Assembly (NCBI RefSeq): GCF_964656455.1
Contig: NC_135725.1
Location: 47,561,688-47,625,687 of the forward strand
DNA: 64,000 nt
Direction of reading: 5' to 3'
Source: Halichoerus grypus
Taxonomy: Eukaryota > Chordata > Mammalia > Carnivora > Phocidae
The position numbers were made by a program, and so were the translations under genes. Below the pieces are notes generated by a model, which had not been told where the DNA came from, made no database searches, and saw only the letters and a list, made by a program, of their open reading frames with translations. Below are positions 22,480-33,252 of this stretch, piece by piece; position 1 is the stretch's first letter, and every line of letters starts with the position of its first letter.

Positions 22480-22700
22480 TCTCATTCATTAGTTCATTCA
22501 TTCATTCAATGAATATTTGCTGGCTATATTTCATCTTCTAGACTCTATTCTAGACTATAGGGATATAATTTGAACAAGTCAGACATAGTTTCTATCTTCA
22601 TGAAACTTATATTCTAGTGGGAATAATAGACAAAAGGAATAAACAAACCAATGCATAAAATAATTACACGTTGTTATAAACTAATGTAAACTTATATATA
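22480..22700 (-). repeat. L2 3' end
   Basis: Antisense: TTCATTCATTCATTCAATGA, then CATGAAACTTATATTCTAGT. May extend to about 22860 in degraded form. Confidence 0.72.
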
Positions 22701-23169
22701 AACCTTATAAAGGACACAAGCAGTGACCTGAAATCTAGACCAATGAGGAGGGGTTACCTAATAAGATAGCACTTAGAAGGTGATAATCAGAGCCTGGACC
22801 CGAGGTTGATCAGGAGATGGCAATGGGAAGGATACAAGAGAGTGAGCTTTATTATAGGATGCGGAAATGTCATGTTCCAAGGATTCAATAAGACTTTGGA
22901 TTCTAGGAACCATAGAAGATGACCAGTATGTCAGGACCTGCCAGTGTAATATCCTGAGAGATATTTCTTGGTCTAGTTGATTTATATGCTCACACTTATC
23001 ACTTTCTTTTTTCAAGCACATCTCCCTGTCCTGGGGATTTACTATCCCATTTTTCCCAAATGCTGCCTCTTCAAAATCCTTCCATCTGATTGTCTCTTCT
23101 CTTCTCTCAAATCTTCTGGGGAATGAAGTGTAGTATTTTGACTTTTGGTCATGTTTTCCATTCCCAGAT

Positions 23170-23670
23170 GTGTCAGTCAGGATCCCAGTAGGAAACAGAT
23201 TTCCTCTCAGACGTTTTAATCAAAATGACTTAATAGAAGGATTATTTACAGAGGAGTAGACATAGTTCTAAGAAATTCAATAAGCAACATTGGGAAGCCA
23301 TTCCAATGGAGAGGAAATAATGTTGTGGGAGCCTAAGGGAACTGGAGCCATAGAAGAGGGGCTGTCTGACTAGAACTGTAGTCAATGGAGGAAGGAAACT
23401 ATAACCATAGCAAGGGAGAGAGCAAGGAAGGGAGACAGCAAGGAAGAAACACCTTGCTCTGGTCTCCTTCCTGATATCCCCATACTAACTGAACCCAACT
23501 GGAAGGCAAAGGGCAACAGCATTCAAGTGATACAGTCCACAGAGGTCAGTCTTCTAAGGCCCATAGCAGGGCAGAGAAGAGTAGAAATATTTCCAAAGAG
23601 ATATAAGCCAAACTCAAAAGATACCAAATTATGTAAAGTGAAGAATATCCAGCAAAATACCCCCACGGCA
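23170..23670 (+). mobile_element. Old LTR-like interspersed repeat (family not named)
   Basis: Begins GTGTCAGTCAGGATCCCAGT and continues GGAAACAGATTTCCTC, GGATTATTTACAGAGGAG, ACCCAACTGGAAGGCAAAGG, AGAGGTCAGTCTTCTAAGGC and GAATATCCAGCAAAATAC. I know this as a common mammalian repeat but not its label. A second copy starts at 34236. Confidence 0.6.
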
Positions 23671-24595
23671 GTCACACCCAAACAGCAGCACCAAACAGAA
23701 GGAGACTGGGGAAGAAATACCCTGATCTCTCTTTCCTCCTTCCAGTCGGCAGCCAGCACCCCCAATTAGCTAGACACAACTGTTTTTATTACTACCTAAT
23801 CCGTTAGGTCAGCATAGTTAAAGAGGGGGAAATTCCAAACGTTAGGAAGATGCAGCTATCTTAAATAATAACAATCATGGACAGTCATTAGAACATAATA
23901 AAATAAATAAATAAATAAATAGAATGAAAAAGAAACGAAGTCTGATCTTTCTTAGCTTGTCTTTATCTTAATTTATGTTTAGAGATACTCATGCCTAATC
24001 TCTCTAGTTCCCTGTCCCAGGAAGAGATGAAGCATTTGGGCTTCTCCATAGCCCAGTGACCAGGGATCATAAATGACGAATTTAGCTTAAGCCCAGGACT
24101 AATTGTGAAAACTTGACATCTCAGTGGAAACTGGAGACTCCATCTGTTGCTCTACTTACAAAAGTTCTTTTGAAAAAAAATGGAGGAGGCTCATGGAGGT
24201 GGCTGTATGACAAAGGCATAGTTTTCTTCTTTCCCAGTTTGCCTTAATTTTTAGTGGTGCCAAATACCTTATGTGCACTACAAATGGTCTCTGGTGTTCC
24301 CTCTTTTGCACTTGAAAGCATTTCCTAATGCCAGATTGAACTGATCACAGGATAGTGATCAATCTTTAATGAAGAACTGCTCAAACCAAGCGACACAGAC
24401 TGCCATGCCATGCAGGAAGGATGACTTAATAGAGGGACGTAGTTTGGCATCTTTTGAATTTTGATTAAATCCAACACTTTAAACAATGTGGAAGAGACCC
24501 AGGATCTAGGCCATGCTGGTGTCTGTACAAGTTGGAAACTGGACTAATACAACAAGCTTGACTATTTGGAAAATGATCAAACACTAAATGGAAGA
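23671..24595. other. Unique DNA with a short (AAAT)n
   Basis: An (AAAT)n run lies at 23897-23921. Otherwise no repeat or gene is recognised. Confidence 0.5.
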
Positions 24596-24599
24596 ACAT

Positions 24600-24760
24600 T
24601 GCACTGGAAAACAATTACCCTGGTTCTTGTCCTGGCTCTACTCCCTATTCACGTTATTATGGAGACCTCGCTTCATTTACCTAAACCTCTAATTTCTTAA
24701 GTTCTAATGATGTGATCTAAGACTCCTCTTAGCCCTACCATATCATGTGTGAGTATGTAT
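24600..24760 (+). repeat. Possible MIR fragment
   Basis: GTTCTTGTCCTGGCTCTACT and the following order of blocks suggest a degraded MIR. Weak. Confidence 0.4.
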
Positions 24761-24874
24761 TACTTCTTCATATAAATTAGGCTGAGGGTGACAATAATAA
24801 TGCTCAAACAGATGTGGATGCTGATTTCTTTCATTCCCAGAAGGGAAAGAAAGGAGGTTAGAATGTAAGGTAGA

Positions 24875-25030
24875 AAACTAATATTTATAAAGCATCTGTT
24901 ATTGTCAGACACTATTTTAAGCATGTTTTCTAACATTACTTCATTAATTCTAATACCAACTCTACATTTTTAAGTATTGTTTCCCTTTACTTCCCAGATA
25001 AGAAAGCAGAGGTTACAAGAACTTTGCTAC
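24875..25030 (-). repeat. MIR fragment
   Basis: Antisense: TATTTATAAAGCATCTGTTA, then CCCAGATAAGAAAGCAGAGG. Confidence 0.6.
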
Positions 25031-26806
25031 TGTTCATCTTTCTTTAATTGCTAATCTTTTTTGAAATACTCCCTTTCTCTGTCCACCATGCACTCAGTCC
25101 TTACTAGCAATCTCCCTTCTGCTCTCCCCAAGGTACAAAACTTTGTTCAACCTTCTCAGGATTTGATGGAGCTGAACATGTACTCTCTCTTGAAACCCTC
25201 TTCTGCCAGGCTCCTCTGATACCTGACTTTCCTGATCTAATTTTTATGGCATGGGTATAAATTTTGTATACCATGTAGCTTAAACAAAGTTGAAATTTTA
25301 TTTCATTCCAAATACACTTAGTCACTTTCATGTCCATTAATGGTGAAAAACTTAAATTTATCAAATTGGGATCATTGAGGGTTCTCTGGATTTTTGGTTT
25401 ATTTGTTTTTGTTGTTGTTTTAGGGTTTTCTGTTTTAAAGCACAAATCTGGTTGATTCCTGCTTTCTGCATCTCTTTTCCTTCTCCCCAGACTGATCTAA
25501 GCTCTCAGGGGCTTATCTTTGCTTCTCATCGGAGAAGAGATAGTTTTTTGCTGGAATTTGCCTTTGATGACACTCCTCTTGTTCTGCAAGTGCGTGGTGA
25601 CTGCTCCCGGAAACTCAGTGTTCTGCCTCTGCTGACTCACCCCTACCTCACAATACTTGGCACTGTGATCCTTTCAGAGTTACGCATATCTTCTTTTCAT
25701 TCAGGGCTTTGACTAAGCACCCTTCAGCTTCTGCTAACAGCTCTGCTGACCTTCGACCTGTTATCTTTCGTGGTAACCCCTTTCAGGAAGTCTACTTCTC
25801 AGCTGTTAGCTATTCTGATGCTTCACCAGACACACAAAATTGTTTTGGGATTTCTTCTATGTCTCAGAGAAATCCAAAGAAACTGGGATTGGGTGGAGAG
25901 AGTTGGGGGGAGGCTATCTATATCCACACTCTGCTTAGACTTGTCCAGAAAACATTTCCACCTTTTTCTGGCTACTTCATATTGACAGAAGACACTTGGG
26001 AAATCTATCTCCTTCCAGAGTTTGAAAGAGGAGCTTAGGACCCCTTGTTTTTCAGTCCCCAAACCCATCTGTGCTTTTCTATCTCTCACCCAGATTTTGA
26101 CCCTGAGAGAAGAGCTCACACTAGTATCCAAACTCCCTTGCTCTTCCCTATTCCTCTCCAGGCCTCCTCTTTCTTTATCCCAGAAATCATTCCTACTTCT
26201 CTTTCAATAGTGCAAATCTGCTCTTCAATGATCATAAATTCTTAGAGATTCTATAGTTTAGAGAAGAAAGTACTCTGAGTCCACCAGACTCTTAGCTGGG
26301 TGTTGGAGGGGTGGGGAGTGAAAAAAAAGCAGTTTTCTCTTTCAGAGTTAGTGTCTCTATCACTGGCTTTCAAGAAGAACTTCTTTTGGAACTCAAAAAG
26401 AATAAATCTCTTTTTTGCTGAGGATCCCCCTCCCTGTTCCTTTATTCTTTGTTTCCTTAACACGTTAAGCCTCAGCCTCAGGGTTTATAGTCAACTGTGC
26501 ATAAAAGGAATTGGCAAGAAGGAAAAATACAATACATTGGGTAATGTTTCAAAATCTTATTCTGTTAGACTGTCTTTGACTGCTTCTTCTCTGGCTTTTC
26601 TGCATTCTCTCATACTGTCAGCATTGATGAACATCATTGATTAACATCAAGACACTGAACTGTTCTTTCCATACATTTTCTTTTAATGCCTAAATACAGT
26701 TTTGTACCTATCATTCTTCACTTCTTTGGGGTCATGTACCCTTTTGAGATTTTGTTGAAATCCAGGGACTTTTTTCCCAGAAAAATACACTTAAGCATAA
26801 GCATAT
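25031..26806. other. Unique, pyrimidine-rich on the plus strand
   Basis: No repeat recognised. Between 25452 and 26245 stop codons are sparse in all plus frames, giving successive frames of 86, 109 and 62-66 codons, but the C/T-rich composition explains this. No domain or catalytic motif is visible. Confidence 0.45.
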
Positions 26807-27094
26807 CATCTCAGTCCTTTTGGGCTGCTATAATTGAAAAAAAAAAAAAAAGACAGACTATGTGGTGGCTTAAACAGCAAGCATTTATTTCCCACAGTTC
26901 TGGAGGCTAGCAAGTTCAAGAGCAGGGTGTTGACAGATTCTATGTCTGATGGGGACCTGCTTCCTGGTTCATAGACCACTGTCTTTTCACTGAGTCATCA
27001 CTTGGTGGAAGGGACAAGGGTGCTTTCTGGGTTCTCTTTTATAAGAGCACTAATTCCACTCCTGAGGGCTCCACCCTCATGACCCAATCACCTC
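26807..27094 (-). mobile_element. ERVL-MaLR LTR, first part
   Basis: Antisense MaLR LTR: TTTGGGCTGCTATAATTG, GTGGTGGCTTAAACAGCAAG, TTTATTTCCCACAGTTCTGG, then CACCCTCATGACCCAATCAC. Same family as 11179-11523 in opposite orientation. It has an internal A15 run at about 26838-26852. Confidence 0.85.
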
Positions 27095-27112
27095 CTAAAG
27101 ATCCTGTTTCTT

Positions 27113-27317
27113 TTTTTTTCCCCAATTTTTATTGTTATGTTAATCACCATACATTACATCATTAGTTTTTGATGTAGTGTTCCATGATTCATTGTTGGCG
27201 TATCACACCCAGTGCTCCATGCAGAATGTGCCCTCCTTAATACCCATCACCAGGCTAACCCATCCCCCCACCCCCCTCACCTCTAGAACCCTCAGTTTGT
27301 TTCGCAGAGTCCATAGT
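27113..27317 (-). mobile_element. Young L1 3' end inside the LTR
   Basis: Poly-T, then CATTACATCATTAGTTTTTG, CTCCATGCAGAATGTGCCCT and CAGTTTGTTTCGCAGAG, antisense carnivore L1. Perfect 18-bp TSD CTAAAGATCCTGTTTCTT at 27095-27112 and 27318-27335. Confidence 0.95.
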
Positions 27318-27335
27318 CTAAAGATCCTGTTTCTT

Positions 27336-27404
27336 AATAAAATTATAATTGGGGGTTAGGATTTCAACATATGAATTTGGGGGAGACACAAACATTCCAT
27401 TGTA
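27336..27404 (-). mobile_element. ERVL-MaLR LTR, second part
   Basis: Resumes after the L1: GGGGGTTAGGATTTCAACAT, ATGAATTTGGGGGAGACACA, AACATTCCATTGTAC. Confidence 0.85.
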
Positions 27405-27962
27405 CATCTGAATTTTTTCATTAAGAAAATCTCTTGATTTCTCTGTGTGCTTTCTCTAGCTTCTGGCTTTCTGTTCTTTGTGGGGTTGTGTGTTAAAATG
27501 GAATTTGTCCTGTCTCTGTTTCAGCCAAGGCAAGATAATAGATGCTATATTTCAATGTTAGTTGAGAGAGGAACCTATCATGTCTGTAAACTTTTGACAC
27601 AACTTTTGAATGCCCTCACTCACATTAGGCTATAAAAAAGCTGAAAGAGTAGAGAGCAAGAGAGGGTTTGTGAGAGGCTTTCTTTGCAGGCATTTCAACC
27701 TTCTAACACTGACGGCTCTTAATTTCTAACAAGCCTCAATGGGACCTGGCTATGTGTTCATTTGAAAAGGGACCCTGTCCGTGAGAGAATGCCTGTAGGG
27801 CATTGTAAGGGACCGAGGGAAGATCAAGAGCATCCAGACAGAGAAAAGGCACTACCATGTCAAGACCCTGCAGCTTAGCTGCAGCTCAAGCACAAATTTT
27901 GTGCTTGAAAACTAGCAACTACTGGCCTCTGTGTTCTGCTTGTTCTGCTCTGTCTTTCTCAG
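27405..27962. other. Unique DNA upstream of candidate exon B
   Basis: No repeat recognised. Ends with a pyrimidine-rich tract and AG at 27961-27962. Confidence 0.5.
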
Positions 27963-28045
27963 TATCTGATGGTCACTGAAACAACAGGCTTAGATATGAA
28001 GGCAGTTCACCCTGCCAATGGGTTGGCTCCCACCATCTGGCCAAG
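27963..28045 (+). other. Candidate exon B (83 nt), unidentified
   Basis: A long polypyrimidine tract (GTTCTGCTCTGTCTTTCTCAG) precedes the start and a near-perfect donor (GGCCAAG/GTAAGTG, GT at 28046-28047) follows the end. One frame is open from the first base for 27 codons (YLMVTETTGLDMKAVHPANG and on), the other two have stops. Not within a recognised repeat. The open frame does not join in phase with candidate exon A, so they are not adjacent coding exons. Protein not recognised; an lncRNA exon or an unused decoy pair is as likely. Confidence 0.27.
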
Positions 28046-28785
28046 GTAAGTGTGACATTTCAGTGTTCTCTTCTGTAACAACAACTCCTGGTCAGAACTT
28101 AGTTGCCTGGTGACATCTATCTCAAGGGAGACTAGGAAATATTGACATTGGCTGGGCTGCTATTTGGCCAGCTAATACTCTAGAGTTCTCTTGCTAATAA
28201 AAGGAGGAGAGAGCAAATACTGAGAGCAATTGATCATCTCATCCATGATTCTCACTAATTCAATTGACCCTTCATATTGATTATTCTCATTGAATACAAT
28301 TTGCTCATTTCACTTATCTTTTCAAAAAGTTCCAATAATCTCCAAATCTACTGAATAAAGTTCAAACTCAGTTCCCCTTAAAAACAGTTCTTGGTGTTTT
28401 ATTAGACAAATACACCATAGACTTAACTATCCATTGTTCTACTTTTAAACATTTATATATTTTCCATTCTTTTGATATTATGAGCAATGCTGCCTTAATA
28501 TCCTTACAGTTAGCAACACTGTCACATCTAAAAGGACATTTTGAAAATTTTACTTTTCATCCCATATGACACTTAACATATAGCACAAGATACATGTGTA
28601 TTAAATATTTGCTCAGTGAGCTACAGATGGACTAACTCAGCCATGGAACAGTGAGCTAGGAGCTGCAGAATCTCAGACTTATGAATGAAGTTCAAATTAT
28701 TAAGCAAGTTCTAACAGAGAGCATCAAAATTCAAATAAGAAAGAAAAGGAAGCAAGACCGCTAAAGAGACTGAATAACTCAATTC
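28046..28785. other. Unique DNA
   Basis: Possible old L1 scrap near 28380-28500 (TTTGATATTATGAGCAATGC). Otherwise nothing recognised. Confidence 0.45.
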
Positions 28786-28789
28786 GATT

Positions 28790-28959
28790 GTGTTAATTCA
28801 GGCTACACCAGCTGCTATAAGACATAAACCCCAAAATGTCAATGGCTTAACACAAAACAAACCTTTCTTACTCAAGTAATAGTTCAATACTGATCTTCAC
28901 GTTTGGAGAGAAGAGGAAGGTGGAGGTGGTGGTGGTTATTCAGAAGCCAGGCTGAGAGA
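28790..28959. mobile_element. Old interspersed repeat, first part (unnamed)
   Basis: TTCAGGCTACACCAGCTGCT, then CCCCAAAATGTCAATGGCTT match a common ancient mammalian repeat whose name I do not recall. It resumes after the SINE at 29195 and runs to about 29430. Confidence 0.5.
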
Positions 28960-28974
28960 GGCTCTGTTGTCTTT

Positions 28975-29194
28975 TTTTTTTTTTTTTTAAAGATTTTATT
29001 TATTTATTTGACTGAGAGAGATAGAGAGAGCCGGAACACAAGCAGGGGGAGTGGGAGAGGGAGAAGCAGGCTTCCCGCCAAGCAGGGAGCCCGATGCGGG
29101 GCTCAATCCCAGGACCCTGGGATCATGACCTGAGCCGAAGGCAGATGCTTAACGACTGAGCCTGTCGCAAGCACCTGAGCTTAACAGGCGCCCC
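28975..29194 (-). mobile_element. SINEC: Can-SINE with 23-nt scramble in the tRNA head
   Basis: Near-consensus body. In the head, 23 bases at about 29163-29185 replace the usual ACCC between GACTGAGCC and AGGCGCCCC. The TSD GGCTCTGTTGTCTTT is perfect at 28960-28974 and 29195-29209. Confidence 0.95.
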
Positions 29195-29430
29195 GGCTCT
29201 GTTGTCTTTGACAAGTGTCTTTTAAGGTCATTCTGGGTGATACTATCCAGCTAGAAGAGAGGGAAAGAGGAATGGTGAAAAAAGGCACACCTGCTTCCTA
29301 AAAGCCTTAGCCTGGAATTAACTAATTACATGGTCCTGTTTAGATGAAAGGGGGGCTAGAATGCGTAGTCCTTGGATGGGCAGTTTTGTCCCAGCAGCAA
29401 CCTTACACCAAGGAAAGGAACCCAAAATAA
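29195..29430. mobile_element. Old interspersed repeat, second part (unnamed)
   Basis: GATGAAAGGGGGGCTAGAAT, GCGTAGTCCTTGGATGGGCA, CCCAGCAGCAACCTTACACC continue the repeat begun at 28790. Confidence 0.5.
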
Positions 29431-29729
29431 ATCTTTGGGGGGTAGCCGTCTGTCTCTCCTATATCAGCATTGGATGAGTGATAAAAAAAAGTCTTGAAAT
29501 TGGAATAGATCACATATACGTGGAGGGCAGGGGAATTGGAAGGGGCTATACTTGCCAGTGTCCCCTATTCTACTTCTCTCTCACCAAAAAAAGTGCTCAT
29601 ATTTTATTTCCTCTAAAATTTACCAAGAGTCTCACAATAGCCTCTTTCTTCTATTTAATGCATAGATTAAAAATAAATGCAAGAGCAGATAACCTCTGAC
29701 TTTAAATTTTCTGAATTCAAGAGTCATCA

Positions 29730-29914
29730 TTGTAAAGTGAAAAGATCCTGGGCTTTTGAATCACACAGATTTGGGCTTAAATCTCAGCTAGCTCACTGCT
29801 AAATAGGTGTTTTGGTAAAAAAAAGTCAATACCTCTCAGCCTCAATTTGCCCATTTGTAAAATAGGGATGAGCATTTGGTTGGCATGAGACAATAAATTT
29901 AAAATGCTTGGTTT
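29730..29914 (+). repeat. MIR copy with SINE in its 3' half
   Basis: Sense: GGGCTTTTGAATCACACAGA, CTCAGCCTCAATTTGCCCAT, TTGTAAAATAGGGATGAGCA. The following SINE landed at its end. Confidence 0.8.
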
Positions 29915-29935
29915 CAGACTGGTTTGCCTTTTTAA

Positions 29936-30142
29936 AAAAATATTTATTTCTTTATTTATTTTAGAGAAAGAGAGAGAGTGTGCAAGTGAGCAGGGTGGTG
30001 GGGAGGTGGGGGGAGGGAATTTCAATCAGACTCCCCACTGAGCATGGAGCCTGATGCGGGGCTTGATCTCATAACCCTGAGACCATGACCTGAGCCAAAA
30101 TCAAGAGCTGGATGCTTAACCAACTGAGCCATCCAGGCATCC
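29936..30142 (-). mobile_element. SINEC: Can-SINE, older body type
   Basis: Antisense; the head reads CCAAAATCAAGAGCTGGATG, unlike the CCGAAGGCAGACG of the common type, so an older subfamily. A perfect 21-bp TSD lies at 29915-29935 and 30143-30163 (core AGACTGGTTTGCC). Confidence 0.95.
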
Positions 30143-30163
30143 CAGACTGGTTTGCCTTTTTAA

Positions 30164-31011
30164 GGACTCAGTACCACCCAGACTGGATGTGCTAGGCAAT
30201 CTTATACAATGTTGAAGAATTTATTTTCCTTTTTCACCCTCTCACATGTATTCCACAACTGACTCTTTGTTGTAGTCTTTCTCTTCCCTTGATAACTGAT
30301 CCAGTCCTTCATTCTATTCTTTTCATCAGATCCCTTTAGTTCAATGCCAAATCTAACTTCTCTCTGCTAACAAAACCTTCATCATCTGAGTTTGTATTTA
30401 TCTCTATTTTAGCCAAATCCACTCATGATCTCCTCTGAGTAATTCTCCTCTCAACTTAATCTGGACCCTGGAATTCCCTTTCTTATAAACTCCCTTCTTG
30501 AGTTTCCCTGTTGGATTCATAAAGCAAATCAATATATACTTATTCCCTTCCTCTGATTTAATTCCAAACCCCCTAAAACTATTGTCCTGTTCTCTGCCCC
30601 CATTCCATTCTGAGCCTTCTCTTGTAGTCTACAAAGAATTCCTTGCTAGACTGCACACATCAGACTCATACTCTGCTAAGGATGTCATGCGGGGAATTCA
30701 TTGAAAGTCCTTCTTGCATGTCATTCTAAGAAATACAATTCTTACTCAGATCATCCTGTTGTAAACTTGGCCTCGAAAAGGGTCGATGTAGTATTGACTT
30801 TCACATCATCTTTTCTGATTGCTTTGTATCAATAGACAATTAAACACAGGCATTGCTATCATGGGCACAGGAAAAAGTTACAGCCTACATCCAGCTTTTC
30901 CCTCCTCTTTTTTCTTTATTTCATTTACTAGCTGCAGAGAGCAGAGACTAAGTCTCAGAATGTGGACTGCACTAACAAATATTCTGGGCTTGGCCCAGCA
31001 TGCCTCACTTT
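30164..31011. other. Unique DNA
   Basis: C/T-rich with L2-like phrases near 30290-30480, but not enough to call. No gene seen. Confidence 0.4.
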
Positions 31012-31023
31012 TCATCTCCTAGC

Positions 31024-31190
31024 AATCCTTTTTATTTTTGAGATTTTTTTTTTTTTATTTGAGAGAGAGCACGAACAAGGGGGAGGGGCAGAGGGAGTGG
31101 GACAAGCAGACTCCCCGCTGAGCAGGGACCCTGAGATCATGACCTGAGCCAAAGGCAGCTGCTTAACCCACTGAACCACCCAGGAACCCC
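31024..31190 (-). mobile_element. SINEC: Can-SINE with internal deletion
   Basis: Antisense. The segment between GAGCAGGGA and CCCTGAGATCATGACC is missing about 35 bases. TSD TCATCTCCTAGC at 31012-31023 and 31191-31202. Confidence 0.94.
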
Positions 31191-31229
31191 TCATCTCCTA
31201 GCGTCCTTGCCTCAAACCCTCAGGTTTCT

Positions 31230-31426
31230 AATGAGAATGGCGTATTCCATTTGGAACTTCAAATATAGTGGTAAACTGTGGTCACTGCAGGGAAAAGTGC
31301 ATAGAGCAAATTCTTGCTGGTATTTCTGGCTAGCCAGCAGTCAAAACCCCACTTCATTTTGGGGAGCCCCCTCCCCCACTGTATGTGCCTTCATAAGAGG
31401 TAGGTACACAGGCCGAGATGTTCCTT
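31230..31426. mobile_element. Possible old LTR-like repeat, first part
   Basis: Unique-looking sequence that resumes after the SINE; see 31649-32030. Grouped by inference only. Confidence 0.3.
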
Positions 31427-31637
31427 ATTTATTTATTTATTTAGATTTATTTATTCATTTGAGAGAGAGAGAGAGAGAGCAGGGTGGGGAGGAGCAGAGG
31501 GAAAGGGAGAGAGAGTCTCAGGCAGACTCCACTGCGCACGGAGCTCCTTGCAGGGTTTGATCTCACGACCCTGAGATCAGGACCTGAGCCAAAACCAAGA
31601 GTCAGGCTCTAACTGATTGTGCCCCCCAGGTGCCCCT
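31427..31637 (-). mobile_element. SINEC: Can-SINE, older
   Basis: Antisense, (TTTA)n start, CAAAACCAAGAGTCAGG head variant, ends CCCCCAGGTGCCCCT. TSD AGATGTTCCTT (31416-31426) versus AGATGTTTCTT (31638-31648). Confidence 0.9.
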
Positions 31638-31648
31638 AGATGTTTCTT

Positions 31649-32030
31649 TTTTTAAACAACCACCTGACAGCTAGAGTGTATGATTGAGGTTTGACTGATC
31701 AGATGCTCCCACCTGGGACTTTAGATCTGAGGGATGACACAAAGACTCCAAGATATTCCCCAGGGTTGTGATCAGTGACATTACTAGAACAGCATGGTAG
31801 TAGCCTCTGCTCACCGCAGGGGTCCAACCTGTGAGTGTCCTCGCCAGTCTCTTCCTCTGCCTTGACCATGACTGTCTCAGGTAATATTTTCTGAAATTAA
31901 TCCTTCAGCATTCCTGTCCATACAGTAAGCTACTTGATAGCCCTCCAATAAATCTCTTTTCTGTGCCCGCTAGCCAAAGCAAGTTTTTGTGTTTGTAACC
32001 AAGAACTCTAACTGGCCAGTGTATGATGTC
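31649..32030. mobile_element. Possible old LTR-like repeat, second part
   Basis: The 3' end reads CCAATAAATCTCTTTTCTGT then TTGTAACCAAGAACTCTAAC, resembling the terminus of an old LTR-type repeat with its AATAAA. Family not named. Confidence 0.4.
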
Positions 32031-32049
32031 CGATCTAGGAGATCTCGTG

Positions 32050-32225
32050 ACACAACAAAAAAGAGCACTAATTTCCCGTTATATACTCTGAGCTTTCCTC
32101 GGGGCTCTGCCACTTAACTAGCTATGTATTTTCGGGCAAGTCACTTAATATGCTTCCTTCTTCATTTATAACATAGAAATAATAAAGCCTTTTCTACATG
32201 TCTGCTCTGGTAGGTTTTGTTTAAT
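32050..32225 (+). repeat. MIR copy
   Basis: Sense: GGCTCTGCCACTTAACTAGC, TCGGGCAAGTCACTTAATAT, TTATAACATAGAAATAATAA. Confidence 0.75.
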
Positions 32226-32714
32226 GTCCCTTCTCCCCGACTCATATAAAAAGTCTATGGAAAAGGACCATATTATGAGTGGTGTTCAAAGATTTTGTTC
32301 CAAAATGCCCTACTTCTCCCTCGGACAATTGGTATTCTTTTATACAATATGTGGTAGTTAACTGCACTCTCTCTTCCCTGAACTTTCCTCTCCAATACCT
32401 TCCATATTCAATACCCAAATGTTTGCCTCTGCTTTTTATCCTATGACGTGAACTCCCAAGTATCATTCACACTCTCTGAGAAAAATACTCCCAAACATGG
32501 AGTTATCAGCAGTAGGTGACCTCTTAGTTCGGAAAACCATGGGATCCCCTTTTTCATCTTCTGCTTCCAATTATGAGAATCCCAAACTTCCACCATATGG
32601 AGCATCGTGAGTGTCAGTGAAGATAATTCAAGTAGGAGAGCCTACTGATCTGCAAGATGGTATGTGGTAACCATCCCTTAACAGTGGGTTCTCGAAGAAC
32701 TTCAACTCTCATTG

Positions 32715-33252
32715 TAGTATCCTCCTCACTGAATGTGGACTGGCCCTGTGTAACCAATCGAATGTGACAGAGGGGGCGCTGTGTGAATTTTGAGGCTAGA
32801 TCATGAGAAGCCTTGAGGCATACTGTTAGAATGCTTCATGAGGGGAAGCCAGTCACCATGAAAGAAGTCTGCCTACTCTGGGATTGCCACGCTGTAAGAA
32901 GCCCAAGCTCACCACCTCGAGAAGCTGCCAGGAGAGAGAAAGAGATTGAGCCAATTCTCATTTGTCCTTGCCATCTCAGGCCAGGAGCCCTGTGTATGAG
33001 TAAAGGAGGCACCTTGTACATTCGACCCCGGAGACACCACGCGGAGAACTGAGGAATGCAGATGACAGCATACACATCCAGTGGAGCCGGTCCAGCTTCT
33101 CCAGCTGAGACCCCCAAATCCCAGAGCAGAGATGAGCTCTTCTCTCTGTGCCCTGCTTGAATATTTGACCCGCAGAATTACGAGCATAATAAAGTGGGGA
33201 TTGTTTTATGCTATTAAGACTTGATGTGATTCGTTATGTAGCAACAGATCCC
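32715..33252 (+). mobile_element. MLT1-like LTR (ERVL-MaLR group)
   Basis: Ordered blocks: TGAATGTGGACTGGCCCTGT, GTAACCAATCGAATGTGACA, GTAAGAAGCCCAAGCTCACC, TTGACCCGCAGAATTACGAG, CATAATAAAGTGGGGATTGT and TTCGTTATGTAGCAACAGAT. Ancient endogenous element; no internal genes. The open frames at 32813-33187 lie within it and are not genes. Confidence 0.7.

Noticed and set aside
32813..33187. Overlapping 79-93 codon frames on both strands
   Set aside because: They lie inside an MLT1-like LTR, which is non-coding.
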